From assembly GCA_963971225.1 (NCBI GenBank), contig OZ020267.1, positions 67,944,438 through 68,008,437 on the forward strand: DNA of 64,000 nucleotides, in the 5' to 3' direction. This document shows, piece by piece, positions 24,225-36,702 of this stretch. Source of the DNA: Melieria omissa (taxonomy: Eukaryota; Arthropoda; Insecta; Diptera; Ulidiidae). Numbering within the stretch: the first letter of the stretch is position 1; the number at the start of each line of letters is the position of its first letter. A model generated the notes under the pieces. It had not been told where the DNA came from. It did not search any database and saw nothing but the letters and a program-made list of their open reading frames with translations. Made by a program: the position numbers and the translations under genes.

Positions 24225-25879
24225 ACGCTCATACGCACAGACGCGTCCAAAAGCTGTTCATGCTTTTGCTGACGATCTCGACTGTGCTTTGTCAGTGCGA
24301 TCAGATGGTAAATGTCGACTATTGTTTCAAGCAGCTGTTGCTTGCAATTCGATTTCAAAGAAATCGCTTTTGCGCTTCGCTCAAAACCGCAAATCGTTTT
24401 TAATTTGTCTTCCTTTTCTTTCTCGACCATGTAGTCGAAGTGCGAATAAAGTTCTTTGTGCTATGGCTGCAGACATTTTTGTGGCTGACTGTGCTGTGGC
24501 GGTTTTCGCTCTTCGTTCGTTCGTTGGTTTCGTCGATGGTGGCCACATTTCGCTGCTCATTAAGCTTCCTGCTCAGCTGCCTAGGGGCCAATTAGGCGCA
24601 GACCTCTTCATTCACATGATGAGAGGTTGAACAAAGAACCGAAAAGCAACGACCAGCCAAGCAAGCCTCCATTTACGGCAAAGAGAAAGTGAACTGAAAA
24701 ATCTGCTTAAGAGGTTTCATGTTGTATGTGCGGTGCACCCTTGTTGGCCCCCGCCCGCCTGCGTACACCAATCGGCCGAAGTACTTGTCGCCGCGCTCCA
24801 TTGCATCGGGCACGTTGTCTGCTCGTCGGCGACTTAAAGCCAGACTTACATGTCTTACCGTAATATAATAGCAGCCACACATCGCGTAGAACCAGCTGTG
24901 GCAGCCAACTGTGGATTGGCTTTGTGCGCGCGGTCCGAGCTAATGCTAATGGCACTTTATGACCATGGGCCATTTGTTCTCATATTTACCTCTTGCCATT
25001 TCACAACAACATGCAAAAAACAAATACCCGCTGCCGCGCACTAATTCCCGACTGTCCACTCTGTGTCGGCAACAACAATTGCCACCAATCACGTTCTACC
25101 ATCTGCTGGTTTTAAATTGCACTAATATTTCGTGTTTGACATTGTTTTTGTTGTTTTTTGATTTATTATTGCTTGATTTCTTTTTCAATTTTCTAATTCT
25201 TTGCACATTTCCTCAAATTTCTGAAATTTCCTCTGAAAATTTCACTGCAACATACAAGTTCTGCAATTTCTCAGAGTCGCACTCGCGCATCCATATATAA
25301 CACATATATAGTACGTGTAGATCGTACTTACACATATATCATACATGTAGCTATGTGTGGTTTGCATATTCGCATAATTAATTGGCATTTGACTTTTGTC
25401 TGCACTTGTTTGCACAGTTTATTGACCACATTTTCCCGTCTGTCCGTTGTGCACATCTTCTGCTGCTGCTTCATCGGTATTCCGACTCGATTGCGATTCT
25501 TTTACATACTGCTTAATCTTTTTTATAGCCTCTTTAGATATGTCTCTGTGTGAGTGAGTGTGTGTGTTCGAGGTGTGGTATCGCAGGCGAGGTTTCCATT
25601 TCAATCGTTTAAATATGTTAATGCCAATTTAATGCAATTATTTGTATTTTCTTTTCGTTTGCGACTGTATGTGTTGCTTCAAATACACTGAAACTGAAAA
25701 GTATTTGAAATTGTTAGAACATCTAATTTGTATGTAATTTGCATGATAGACTGATGATGTGCAGGAAGGTTACAAACCTTCCATAGCACTCAATCCATTC
25801 GGACCATTGTTCCATGCCCATTGGAGCGGGTAGGAGAAGGGAAAGGATAGAGGAGGAGAGTGATAGTATCATAATTTAT

Positions 25880-26619
25880 CACCCGTTTTTTTTAATGTGT
25901 AAGCAACACTGTTTTTTCCAACATGTGTTAAAACTTGTGTCAGACCGAAACATCTTTTTTAGGCCGAAACCGAATTTCGGTTTTTTGTTTATATTCGGCA
26001 GAAACCAAAACATTCTAGTTGAAATAAGAATCACCATATCAAGTATTTTTTTTCAACAAACGAATTTTACATTAAGTAAATAAAAAACAAACAAACATAA
26101 CATAACTAAATAAATACTTATTAATAAAAACATATTATTAAAATCCATAACATGAAAAAATCACCCTTTCGTACCTTTCTCGCTAATATTCAAAATTAAA
26201 TAATGTAATATTGTATTCTAAAAAAAAGTTTATTTACATTGGTGGCATCTAAATTACTCCTCCTTTCACTATATATCTGCTACACAGTAAAATGTAAAAA
26301 ATATTCTAGAAAGTTTCGGTTTCGGCCTGTTCGGGCATTTTTTGGCCGAAACCGAATATTCGGTCATATTTCAAGCAGATGGGAAAGGGGGGTCTACAGT
26401 TTAACGCCGAATCCGAACGGCGGCAGTTGGCAGGTTTTCTTTCACACTTGGAGGTTTTTGCCATTGTCTGCCAAGAGCGCATTTGTGCAATTTTTGTAAT
26501 TCTCATCTCCTTCATGTGGATAGCGATAAAGGTAGACGAGCCCGAGCTAGGAATTGAACCTAGGGCCTCTGGTATTAGAAGCCAGCTGGACTTTCAGTGG
26601 ACTGTCGAGACCAGCGCTA
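25880..26619 (-). mobile_element. tRNA-derived SINE, copy 2 (split by an insertion)
   Basis: On the minus strand the head has a B box (ggttcaattcc, near 26551-26561) and a degraded A box (cagtccactga, near 26594-26604). The body matches copy 1: ggaaaggggggtctacag, tttaacgccgaatccgaacg, ctgccaagagcgcatttgtg and ctcatctccttcatgtgg. The 3' portion (caacactgttttttccaac, 25904-25922) is separated from the rest by ~0.42 kb that copy 1 lacks. Compared with copy 1, the head-body junction lacks a ~15-bp segment. Confidence 0.8.
25942..26365. mobile_element. Insertion inside SINE copy 2, ends GACCGAA...TTCGGTC
   Basis: Copy 1 of the SINE is continuous here (acatgtgatacaacacacat), so this ~424-bp block is an insertion. 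It is very AT-rich in the middle. Its ends carry a short inverted repeat (gaccgaa / ttcggtc), and just inside is a perfect 13-bp inverted repeat, ggccgaaaccgaa (25962-25974) and its complement (26315-26327). No target duplication is clear and no coding sequence is present. It is probably a MITE, family unknown. Confidence 0.6.
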
Positions 26620-27021
26620 TGGCTAACTATTGCTAGTACCTGAATATTTAGCAGCAATAAACCTTTCAGGTTGCAGTGTGCAAGAGTTTCGGCCCGACCC
26701 GTAATCACTACAGTTAATTAGCAGTATTTAAGTTAGTACAAAAACCTCTAGTGGTGCGCTTCCCCACTATTTATTTATGTCATGGCTAATCAGTGACAAT
26801 TTCCTCAGGCAACATGTTGCTAGGATATTGTTGCGTCGCAAATGGGCTCATCAGCCTCTTGAAATATTTTTAATTGACCTTAGAAGACCCTATGGTATAC
26901 TTTTTGAGCAGAATTTATGTCTTTTAAGAGTAAGTTGTTCACTAGAAATTTTAATATATTTTTTCACTCAGGTGATCATTAAAATATGTCCAGATCAACA
27001 AAAAACCTAAGTAAAACTTGG
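26620..27021. other. Short non-coding stretch
   Basis: AT-rich DNA between the SINE and the 79-bp repeat. I see nothing recognisable in it. Confidence 0.5.
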
Positions 27022-27247
27022 TTCAGCAGTTAGCCTAAAATAATCAACATTTCAATTAACTTTCGATACTATAACCGTACAACTTTTGAGTGAAAATTGA
27101 TTCAGCAGTTAGCCTAAAATTATCAACATTTCAATTAACTTTCGATACTATAACCGTACAACTTTTGAGTAAAAATTGGTTCAGCAGTTAGCCTAAAATT
27201 ATCAACATTTCAATTAACTTTCGATACTATAACCGTACAACTTTTTT
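27022..27247. repeat. 79-bp tandem repeat, three units
   Basis: Units start ttcagcagttagcctaaaat at 27022, 27101 and 27180. Each continues with atcaacatttcaattaac and tttcgatactataaccgtac, then aactttt. The units differ at only a few positions, so the expansion is recent or homogenised. Confidence 0.95.
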
Positions 27248-28556
27248 GCTCAGTGCATGTAGGAAGAACTGCATGATGTACTTTAATCAATAAATGCCTA
27301 CTTACTACCAACTCTGCATATCAATTGCGGATTAGCAAGTGAAGTTGTCTATCCCACTGGCTGTTGTCCAGTCGCCTGTTCGATGGTCTCGTCTTTCCCA
27401 CTTTATTATCGTTTTCAACTCGTCTACGTTTGACAAGCATGTGAGCGTCATGCTATTTATTACCAGTTGTTGAGGACGATTTTATCCCACTCACTGTCCC
27501 ACAGTGACTCGTTTCAATAGTGCCTTGTTCTGGCTATCTTTTATCTTTGGCATTATGGCTTTATTTTTATACATTTATAACGTTCGGTCGTTGTGCTGCT
27601 GTGTCATGCATTTAACCGCAACAAAATACACATTTTAGTGTCACGCAAATCAGTGAGACTATAAAATTTATTCAACACTTCAACAGCAACTGTTTTACAT
27701 ATTCATTTTACCGTTCTAACTTAAACACCGTTTATTATGCATTTTAGAAGATTTTAGAACTTATTTGAATTTAAAAAAACATCTTTTCTTGACTGTCTTT
27801 TGCTTGACTGCAGTGGTCAATACGGTCAAGAAACAACCACTAAGTAGAAATTCCAGTTGAAACGAGTCTTGAGCTAATTGCCGATAATGACGTCTCATAA
27901 AAATGCACAAAAATCAATTTAAACTTCTTTAAACTGGTATGATTTTGGTAAACATTGCAAAATATTAAAGGATTGGTAATGAAAAGTTCTCACATTTGAA
28001 ATTATTTAAAAGTAAAAATATTATTCAATTAGCTGTTGTTGCCATGATTTTAAAATTTGCTTTGTGTGATCTTTGTTGAATTTATTTTTACACTTAAAAA
28101 CCACTTTATATAGTTTATACATATTACAAAGTCACAAAGTCAATTGAACAGATTTCAATGTACAATTTGCCGTTAAATTTGTGTCTAGAAGTATTTTATA
28201 AAGAAATTCATTATGATTGTGTCAATGTTGTTGGTGTATTTAATGTTATTGATTGTTATTATTAAATCTGGAAATGACTACAGATTATTGATCATTTTGG
28301 CACATTTACTGACAACTCAATTCCTCGTTACGGTATATCATATCAAGGAAACGTAGTAAGTAGAAGTAATGTTATCATTAGTCTGATCTATTTTCATTAG
28401 TCAAAATTAGTCAAACAATACTTCGAGCTATGGTAAAAATTACTTTAGTCGCTCTTATCGAAGAAGCGATGCTGCGAAAAGCTGTAAAACCATTCTGCGA
28501 ACTGACACACTTATCTACAAAGCATTTCCTCTTAATAGACTATCAAACTTATGTAC
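27248..28556. other. Non-coding stretch, nothing recognised
   Basis: AT-rich throughout. No open frame longer than 60 codons appears on either strand, and no repeat boundaries were noticed. Confidence 0.5.
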
Positions 28557-28558
28557 TA

Positions 28559-30192
28559 CAGTGCGTTTCATAATTATAAGACACTTACATTTTTGTATAT
28601 ATTTTCACAAAAAATAGTATTGGGAATCTGAAATTTTACACAAATGACCTACAACACAAACAAAACTACTTTTTAAACTTAAAATAGCAATTTATTCAAT
28701 GAAAAAAAAATTTTGTGTACAAAAATGGTTTTCGACCGTTTCATAGTTATAAGACACTTTTGATTTTTTTAAGTAAAATTAAAAAAAAAAACGATTGTAA
28801 GTAAAAATTTAAATACAAGAAACATTATTAATATTTTGTAGAACCTCCACCAGCTTTCGCAACAGCAAACAGCCTTTTTTGCATTGATCGGGCTAACGTG
28901 TTTAATAAGCCAACTTCGAGATTAGCCCATTCAGATATTATGGCAGATTGTAACTCGACAGTACTGTTAAACTGCCGATTATTAGCGTATACTTTCTTTA
29001 CCAATATTCCCCAAATATTTTCTATAGGATTTAGATCCGGAGAACAAGCCGGCCAATTCAAAACTTCAACGGAACATTGAGTTAGATAGCGCTTGGTTTC
29101 GTTGCTTACGTGAATACGAGCATTATCTTGTTGAAAAATGTATGGTTTTTCTCTGTTTGCCTCAAGAAATGGCAAAAGACTATTTTCCAGTACTCGTATG
29201 TACTCGCTGCTATTCATTCGTGAAGTTGTGAACTGTATATCGAGTGTGCTATTTGATGTGAATGCACCCCACACCATCACAGAACCGCCGCCAAAATTTC
29301 GTCTTGAAAAAACCAAGGGTTCCTTGCGCAGATCTCTCCAATAGGAATGGTAACCATCAGGACCGTCGAGGTTCCATTTTTTTTCGTCCGAAAATATAAC
29401 CTTTTAAAAAAATTCGATTGGACATCGCTCATTATATCTTTAAAGTTATGTCTTACCATGTCCCAGTTAGTATTCATGTTTTCCTCAGCAAATTGCAGTC
29501 GTGCCTGAACGTGGCGAGGCAAAAGTTTAGGTGCCTTCATCATTTTTGCTTGTGCAATGTGCGGGCAGCGCCTCAGCGTGCGCCAGACTGTAGCTTTTGA
29601 AACTTTGGTATGCAGTAATGCAGCTAACTGGGTGCATGATGCAGTCGAATTTGATGCATTTTTTAAAATGAGCCTCTGCTCGCGGCTTGACAGTACCTGT
29701 TTTCTACCAGAGCGTTTTAGTTGATTATAATTTTTAGGATCTTTCAAAAAATTTCGGATTACACATCGACTTCTGTTGATCTTTTTCGAAATTTCACTTA
29801 AAGAAAGACCACTATCGTTGTATGCCAAAATTTTACCCCTTTCTTCAACAGACAACGCAATTCCGCGCGGCATTATTGTAAATAATCAATTAGATAGCAG
29901 ATGTAATAAAAATAAATATTATTATTTGATCCACTCCTGTCAAATGCTATTTTCGTACTAATGTCTTATAATTATGAAACGACAAAAATTTAGCAAAAAT
30001 TCGAATGAACGACATAAAGTTAACGGTACTATTCTGGCATCGCCAACTTCCAACAAATAAACGGTACTTTAAAGATAGGATTACGTGATGATTGGACCTG
30101 GATACAGGGAACTTACACAATGGGCTTACCAAGATTTTTATATGTTCACAAAGTAAAATTTGTAAAGTGTCTTATAATTATGAAACGCACTG
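28559..30192 (-). mobile_element. Tc1-like transposon with two-repeat (IR/DR) ends
   Basis: The element runs from cagtgcgtttcataattata (28559) to tataattatgaaacgcactg (30192) and is flanked by TA on both sides (28557-28558 and 30193-30194). Each end holds two related direct repeats: the outer one at the terminus and an inner one, cgtttcatagttataagaca (near 28736) on the left and tgtcttataattatgaaacg (near 29962) on the right. This matches the IR/DR layout of some Tc1 elements such as Sleeping Beauty. Length is 1634 bp, normal for a complete Tc1 element. It encodes a transposase on the minus strand. Confidence 0.95.
28828..29873 (-). pseudogene. Tc1 transposase, frameshifted
   Basis: The N-terminal part begins at ATG 29873 (MPRGIALSVEERGKILAYND), with paired helix-turn-helix DNA-binding regions over roughly the first 110 codons (SLSEISKKINRS; SKATVWRTLRR). 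Near 29395-29410, at a run of A/T bases, the frame shifts. The first catalytic aspartate block (SDEKKWNLDGPDG) lies in the other frame, which continues through GGGSVMVWGAF, the second aspartate (FQQDNARIHVS) and the PDLNPIENIWG block with the third acidic residue, ending at 28828. Apart from this one frame change I see no other break, so the copy is inactive but only lightly decayed. Full length would be about 345 residues, usual for Tc1. Confidence 0.92.
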
Positions 30193-30194
30193 TA

Positions 30195-32792
30195 TGAATC
30201 TTATGGAACAGTACTCACCCTACTAAGTGGAATTCGACTTTTAGAAAGCTATAAAACTATTCAAGTCCAGAACATCAGATCTAAAATTAATCTACCAATA
30301 TTTCAGGGTCACAAACTGGATACAAGAGTTTTTAAAACATGTGCAAAGCGAATGCAATAAATATTTCTGACTTTTGTCGATGTGCTATTGTTGTATTTCA
30401 ATACTAAAGCAACTTTATGTCGTTCAACTACTCAGTCAAGAACAAAGCTAGTCCTATCAGCTAAGTTTGTATTCTTGACTGAATTGTTTACACTGAATCA
30501 CAGTTGATTTGTAAATGGAATTTTGCTGCAAATTACCCACATTTACGCAAATATTTGCAATTTATAAAGTTGGCGTTTCACACAGTCAGTCATAAATAAC
30601 ATCAATGTTGTGCTTTTAATCTCTTTCTTTATTTGCGAGATTTCTTGCCAGACGACCCAGTCGACCTAAATAATGTGCCAAACCCATCGTTATATGTCAA
30701 CAACAACAACAACTATAACTGCCAACAACACCAATGACAATAACAAAACAAAACAAAGCGATATAAAAGAATGACAAACATGCACAAGATGCCAATGTGA
30801 CGTTGCGTCGGCCGTTGAGGTTTGACGTGCGAGTAAGTCGTCGCCGCCGATGGTGTCTAGCGGTGGCAAGTCGCATGCAATAAAAGTTCATTCACATCTG
30901 ACACTGAATCGAAATGTGATTTTTGCGGTGTGCGCGCATACGCAAAAACGCGATCAACAGCGCGGCGCAGCGCAGCGCCAGTACAACAATAGCGGTGAAA
31001 AGCAGATGAGCAGCAGCGTCTGACATGCCATAAAAACAGCGGCCCGATAGGCAGCTGATAGCTGGGTGGTGGTGGTGGTGGACCGGCGAGCGGCCGATGG
31101 CTGCTCGCTGGTCAGCAATGCGCGGCATAGCGTGATCGCTGCGGCTGCCCAGAGACATCGCGCAAAAGTGGGTTGAACAAAGAAGCCGTTGTACAGCGCC
31201 AGCGCCAGCTGTTGTTGTAGTTGTTGTTGTTTTTTCTCCTCGAGCTTATGAGTTGTAGTGCTGCGCTGTTATCGTATTGGCGGTTGTTGCACTGTTTGTT
31301 GTTATTGTTGCTAATAACCAAATGCTAACTGCGAAGGTTTTAGCGGAGGCAGCAGCAACATGTCGTTCGTATGTTAAGGCCGACTTGAGTGCGTGTTGCA
31401 TAGCGTTTTAATAGCGCACTTTGCGGCTGATCCCCGTTCGAAATGAGCGCTTCCCTCCACGTCCTTTGCTGCATCCCGTTTAGTAAAATTGTTTCGCCCC
31501 CTTTATACCAACAACAGGTTTGCCACATATGACGACTACATTGTAATGCGTTGTCGTTGTAGCTGGCTGCAGTCGGCGCTGGTCGTTGCGATTGTGGTCC
31601 AACCTTTTTGCTTTACGAGCGATCGACCAAATATACAATCACCGGCATTCCGGAAAGATCAGCATGGCCCGTCGATCGTTTGGGCTATTGACGGTGCGCG
31701 CTGATCGCTGTTGTGCTGTTCGATTTGCGGCCGCTTTGTTTGACCGGGCAGTCTGTTCCCCGGCTGATGTGAGCGCATTAACGATAACAGTGCCAAAGCC
31801 AGTTGGAAGGCAGCGAGCGAACAGGTTCAATCACCGCATTCGCAAAAATGTATGCGGAGCAAAATTGAAACGAGAAAAATAAGACACAATGCAGGAACAA
31901 AAAAGAAATCGCCAGCAAACAGCAAAAGATGACAAGAATTTGTACGAAAAAGAATTTCCTCTCTCTCTCGTAGCGGCGACGCGCATCCAACGAGAATGTA
32001 GTTGGGGAACTTTGTGTTGGTTATTGTTTTTGTTATTATGTCTGAGAAATTCGCTGCATCATTTTACAAAATGAACGCTTAATCGGGCAATTTATGGAGG
32101 CAAAGTGGCGCAGTGTGTGCGCAGCGATTGAAAAAGTATGGGTGGCAGCGACGGTGCGACAGACGCAACAGCCTAGCGGTAACGATGGCCGGCGCAGCGC
32201 CCATAAAAGTAGACAATCTGTTTATTTTTTAATAACCGCTTTATGAATGAAAACTGGTCTAGCGGCGATTTCCTAGTTCGCTGCTTAAACGCTTGTTGCC
32301 GCTGCTGGTTTTGAGTTGATTCGGAAAAATCAATTAACAGCGTGACGCATGCGGGCCGTGGCTATTGGTGGGGAGCGGCGAAAATGCACAAAGAAAAATG
32401 TTGCTGCATAGTTACTGAACTAAAATGCAGGTGACTGACTGGGCGAGTGATGATCTGGGCTCTTTGTTAATTCTAATCATTTGAAACCAGGAGCGCGGAG
32501 AGAAAGTCTGAGTGCGAGAGGTGCGTGCCTCTTCTATAAGTAGGGGGGCCACCTAAAGCATTGGGCCCTGTAAAACCTACTCGACCTCCTACTTCTCTTC
32601 AGTGAAAGCACAAAACAAAAGAAGCTTATGCGGCCAGAAATTAAGATACTTTGTTTTATTCTTTCGTAGTCGTCATTAATAGGAACAGAATTATTATTAA
32701 ATTTTTATTTTATTTCTATTTGACTTTTTAGTTTTATATTATTTTTTATTCCGCTTGATTCAAAGTGATTAAATATAAAAAAATTAAAAGTT
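30195..32792. other. Non-coding stretch with a GC- and CpG-richer part
   Basis: From about 30780 to 32480 the DNA is clearly GC- and CpG-richer than its surroundings (gcgcggcgcagcgcagcgcc near 30960) and contains a GGT run (31065-31081) and CT/GA runs (31961, 32505). This may be a regulatory block, but no promoter element can be assigned. The short open frames here overlap on both strands and match nothing I recognise. Confidence 0.4.
31065..31081 (+). repeat. (GGT)n microsatellite
   Basis: Five to six GGT units. Confidence 0.9.
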
Positions 32793-33085
32793 ATTATTCA
32801 GATTTTAATTTCAATTTTGACGCATTGTTTGTTAATGGATACCAAATGTGTAGACTGAATAAAAAATAATAATATTCTGCTGTTCAAATTGTATTTGACT
32901 TAAAAAGGTTTCTATTCTAATATAAAAAATAAATATCATTATTCAGATTATAATTAAAATTTTTATGCACCGTTAATGGATGCAAAATGTTTAAAGACTG
33001 AACAAGAAATAACAATATTGTTCTGCTTTTCAGATTGTATTTCACTTGAAAAACTTGTATTCGAAAAAAATAATTTTTTCAAGTG
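32793..33085. repeat. Diverged tandem duplication, period ~145 bp
   Basis: attattcagatt starts units at 32793 and 32938. Both units then show a gttaatggat(a/g)c(c/a)aaa block, a ctgaa(t/c)aa block and a ttgtattt(g/c)actt block in the same order, with many substitutions between copies. Confidence 0.65.
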
Positions 33086-36000
33086 TAACAATGTTGATAT
33101 TCACTCTGCATTGAAGATCGTTTTTCAGTTTGTATACACACAGAATAGGCATAAACATTCGTTTAAAGCGAATTCTTTAATAGATCAGTAAATAGCTGAC
33201 GAAACATCTTTTGTAGTACAACTTTTATAATAACAAACTGTCCATCGAGTATTAAATAAAATAAAAAGGTATTTCAACATTTCTTTTGTCATAAATATGT
33301 CATTGCAACACCATCACCACCAAGAGTGAGTACCCACATTTGTGCTTCGCCACACCAATCAAACAATGCACTCACGTTCGAGTATCTCCTGCTTACACAA
33401 CGCACATTGTATGCCATATCAGGCAGCCAACCAAACAACCAGCCAGCCAGCCAAACAACCATCCAGCTAGTCACTCAGTCAGTTGGTCATATACGGCAGC
33501 GACATCCTCTTCTTCTCCGCCCCCACCCGCACTTTTGGTGCATACTATGTATCTGTCGTTTGCCGATTTATGCGTCTGTTCCTCCAACGCTGCACGCTGC
33601 AGCGCTGCCACTATTATTCAATAACAATGAATCAATATTTGGCCGCACGCCAGTCTTATCACAAGGTAACACTCCACATATTAATACATTCGACATCCGT
33701 TCGAACAATTGTTTCTCTTTGCTTTGACTTTTCAGTGCATTCTCAGTGAAATGTAGCCTTTTTTGCGGGCGCCGAGATAGGGGGGGGGGGGGGGGGTCGG
33801 CACAATAAAGCCGACACATAATCAAACTAATGAGTGAATTTATGTGCCGGGCCTGCATGGCATTTAAGCGGTGACTCACATTGCAGCTGCGGCTTCCTCT
33901 GCCACAAATGCTGATTCCGATTGTCCGCTGCGGATTGAAAGCGTAGTAGAAGCCACTGCGATCGCACAGTAGCAACGCACGGTTGATCATGCGCCAATGA
34001 TTGTCGGCTATGCTTGACGGTAATTTCAGTTTGAATAAAGCATAATCAGTTGCTTTATGGCCGCCGATAGCTGTGCGGCTGCCACAATTACAGCTGAAAA
34101 AGGCTGAGAAGCTGCAAGCGCTGCCTGACCCCCACATTTATATTCCCACATGTGCACACATACGAGTTGCTGCATACGGCACAGCCAAATGCATTTGTTT
34201 GTGTGTGCCTGTGGTTTTCCAGCTTCAATTATGCGCCAAAGATTTATGAAGCCACATTATCGCCCTCATTTTTTTCTCGGCTTGTTTTTAAGTAAAACGT
34301 CCGCCACACCACAACGACAACGACAACGACTGCGTAAAAGGGCAATCAAAATAATTTATAAGTTCGTATGTACGTCTGTCTGTTTGCGCATGCTTGTTGG
34401 TTTATTTGTTTGTGTTGCAGCAAAATAAAAAGCCAATGAAAGTTAATCATCACTTCATCAGCTTCAACTTGAGTTTGACTTGTTGCCAGCGTTGATGAGC
34501 AAAGAAAAGAAGTCATTTCGGGGTTCAAGAAGTCATTTTTTTTGTATGTTTGTATGTGTGTGTGTATTTAAGTTTAATTTTGTACAGCTCATATCTTTGT
34601 TTTATTTCTCTGATTGATAATTATTGCATTTATTATACTCGCTGCACTGAGCAACCAGTGTGAACGAAACGATGGCAACATGCTTTTCGTACTTTCAACT
34701 TTATATCAGTTTTTATAGATTTCTTGTAAAAACGGCAGAAGAAAATAAATGTAGAAAATTGTTGGCTTGTTATTGCGCCTCAACACCTTTCACCCATAAA
34801 AAGTGCACTGTGAAAACTGCCACTGCAGCGCTGACGAGTTGGCTGTCACATATGTATGCGACGAACATTTTTATGACCGCCACTCGAGTTCAACTAAAAC
34901 CAAACTTAGATAGACAGCTGCAGTACATTCCAGTCTTTCAAAAAATAACATAACAACCATCATAATGAGTGAGATTTGCACTTGAATCAAAGCAATTCTC
35001 ATGCGATCAACTGCACGTACAGTGTGCCACGATTTATAAATACATAAACCTAAAAGTACAGAGCGCGCAAAAATGTTTTGAATTCGTCTGACATATCTAC
35101 ACTTGACAATTACATTTGGGCTGCCACATTTGCGTTGCCTCGTCAGCAGCGCACAAAAACTGTCATTCGCCAGCTTGCCACTTGTTTGTTGGTTCACTCG
35201 CAGTGCGTTCACTTGAATGTCGCCCAAAAATGACTGCAGAGGACAACAAAACATGTACATATGTAGAAAGGAAAGTCAGTGGTGAGTTTTGTCTCATTTG
35301 ATGCCGTTTCAGTTCCCAACGGGTGTCACATATGAGCCAAGTGGCATGTGAACCTGCAGCAGCAGCGCCTTTACTGCTGCCCAGTCGTTGTATTGAAGCG
35401 GCGCTTAATGTTGTTACTTTGCTAACAATTGTGGCTATTTAATTCGAAAGTGTTTTCTTTCACTTTGTTGTTGTAGTTATTGATAAATTTCCAAGCCACT
35501 AAATGACAGCTGTCAATAAAAGTGACAGCCAATTAGCGTCGCGCTGCTTTTAGGGTTTGGCCTTTACACGCAGTTTGAAAAATGTTGAGCGCTTGTTGGT
35601 AGATTTGAATTATTTAATTTTAATTGTGAAATATAAAATTTGTAGAAGTTATTTCCAATTAATTGTTGCATTGCAATTACAATAAGTTGTGTGGGTTGTG
35701 ACAGAGGCGGCAAAAGCAACAAACTATTTCATTTTTAAATACGCGCTTGCGCACAAAATAATGACAGCAGCTTTTGTTTTGTTGGCATCTGGCAAGCTTG
35801 GTGGTTTGTGTCTTTGCTGTAGCGCACAGCCTAAAAGTAGGCAGCTTAATTTCAGCAGCAATTCAATGTGTGTGGTGAATAGCAATGCCACACGAAATGA
35901 AAGAATGACTATGGTGAAAAGTTTTTGCTGCGGTTGTCGGATGCTGCAAAGGTGTAGTAAAAGTCGAGTTACATAAACAAAATAAATTAAAAATTAATGG

Positions 36001-36265
36001 AATATTTTGTTACAAAATTGTAAGTTAAAAGTTAATTGATTATTTTGATTATTCTTTTATTATTAAAATTTCATTTAACTTTAGGGTGCTGCAATGATTT
36101 AGTATAAAGCGAAACAGCTAAATAAGCTATTTGATTATTTTAATTGTTTAATTTTCATTATTTATTTGAATTAATTTAATTATTTTTAGTCATAATAATG
36201 GAAAATTTTGTTTCATTACAATTTCGTAAAAATTTAAACAGCTAAACAAATTATTCGAAATTGAT
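33086..36265. other. Non-coding stretch, nothing recognised
   Basis: It contains the G run at 33780-33796 and a CCAG/CAAC-rich patch at 33420-33480. Open frames of up to 189 codons (minus strand, 33568-34137) cross low-complexity DNA, including the C run, and have no known domain. Confidence 0.45.
33780..33796 (+). repeat. Homopolymer of 17 G
   Basis: An uninterrupted run of 17 guanines, likely length-variable and error-prone in sequencing. It could form G-quadruplex structure on the plus strand. Confidence 0.95.
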
Positions 36266-36267
36266 CA

Positions 36268-36669
36268 CAGTGCAAGCTCGATTTTCGCGACTAATTAAAA
36301 ACTAAACCTGTCGCGAAAACCGCATATTCGCTATAACTGAACCCAAAATTGTATTGAAAAATTGTATGTAATTTTTCAAAATTTGAATTGTTTTTATTTA
36401 TATATTTACATTTTAAACATTTTTAAAGAAATTGAAGATTTTGGGTTGCTTTTTTTTGGCAAATTTTTTTTTTAAATAACAGCTGAAAAGCCAAAAAGGT
36501 TAATATATCAAAGACGGGGATTTCCCTTTTTTGATTGGAAACATTGTAATAAAATTAAAAAAAAACAGATAAAAGTCGCGAAAATAGAACCCCGTTTTTC
36601 GTAAACTGTTGCGATTAGAGAACCTGCAATGTTAAAAATTAAGGAGTCGCGAATACCGAGCTTGCACTG
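36268..36669. mobile_element. pogo/Tigger-like MITE (Tc1-mariner superfamily)
   Basis: The left end cagtgcaagctcgattttcg and the right end (read in reverse complement) cagtgcaagctcggtattcg agree at 23 of the first 25 positions. TA follows the right end (36670-36671); the left flank is CA, a possible decayed TA. The 402-bp interior is AT-rich, with tcgcgaaaaccgcatattcg-type sequence and no coding frame. TA target and CAGTG ends place it in the Tc1-mariner superfamily; the pogo/Tigger subgroup is a guess from the TIR style. Confidence 0.8.
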
Positions 36670-36702
36670 TATTTTGTTTTATTTATGACCTATTTTGTTA
36701 TT

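Larger units (their letters stand above)
16511..25879. other. Long non-coding stretch, probably intronic
   Basis: About 9.4 kb of AT-rich and simple-repeat-rich DNA (TTG run near 18918-18937, CA runs at 20816 and 24207, CAA run near 21307). The longest open frame, 189 codons on the minus strand at 21616-22185, starts with ATG but has no recognised domain and overlaps other frames. No transposon ends, tRNA boxes or convincing exon with flanking splice sites were found. Confidence 0.45.

Noticed and set aside
33568..34137. 189-codon minus-strand frame
   Set aside because: It runs through the C homopolymer (opposite the G17 run) giving a proline stretch and resembles nothing known.
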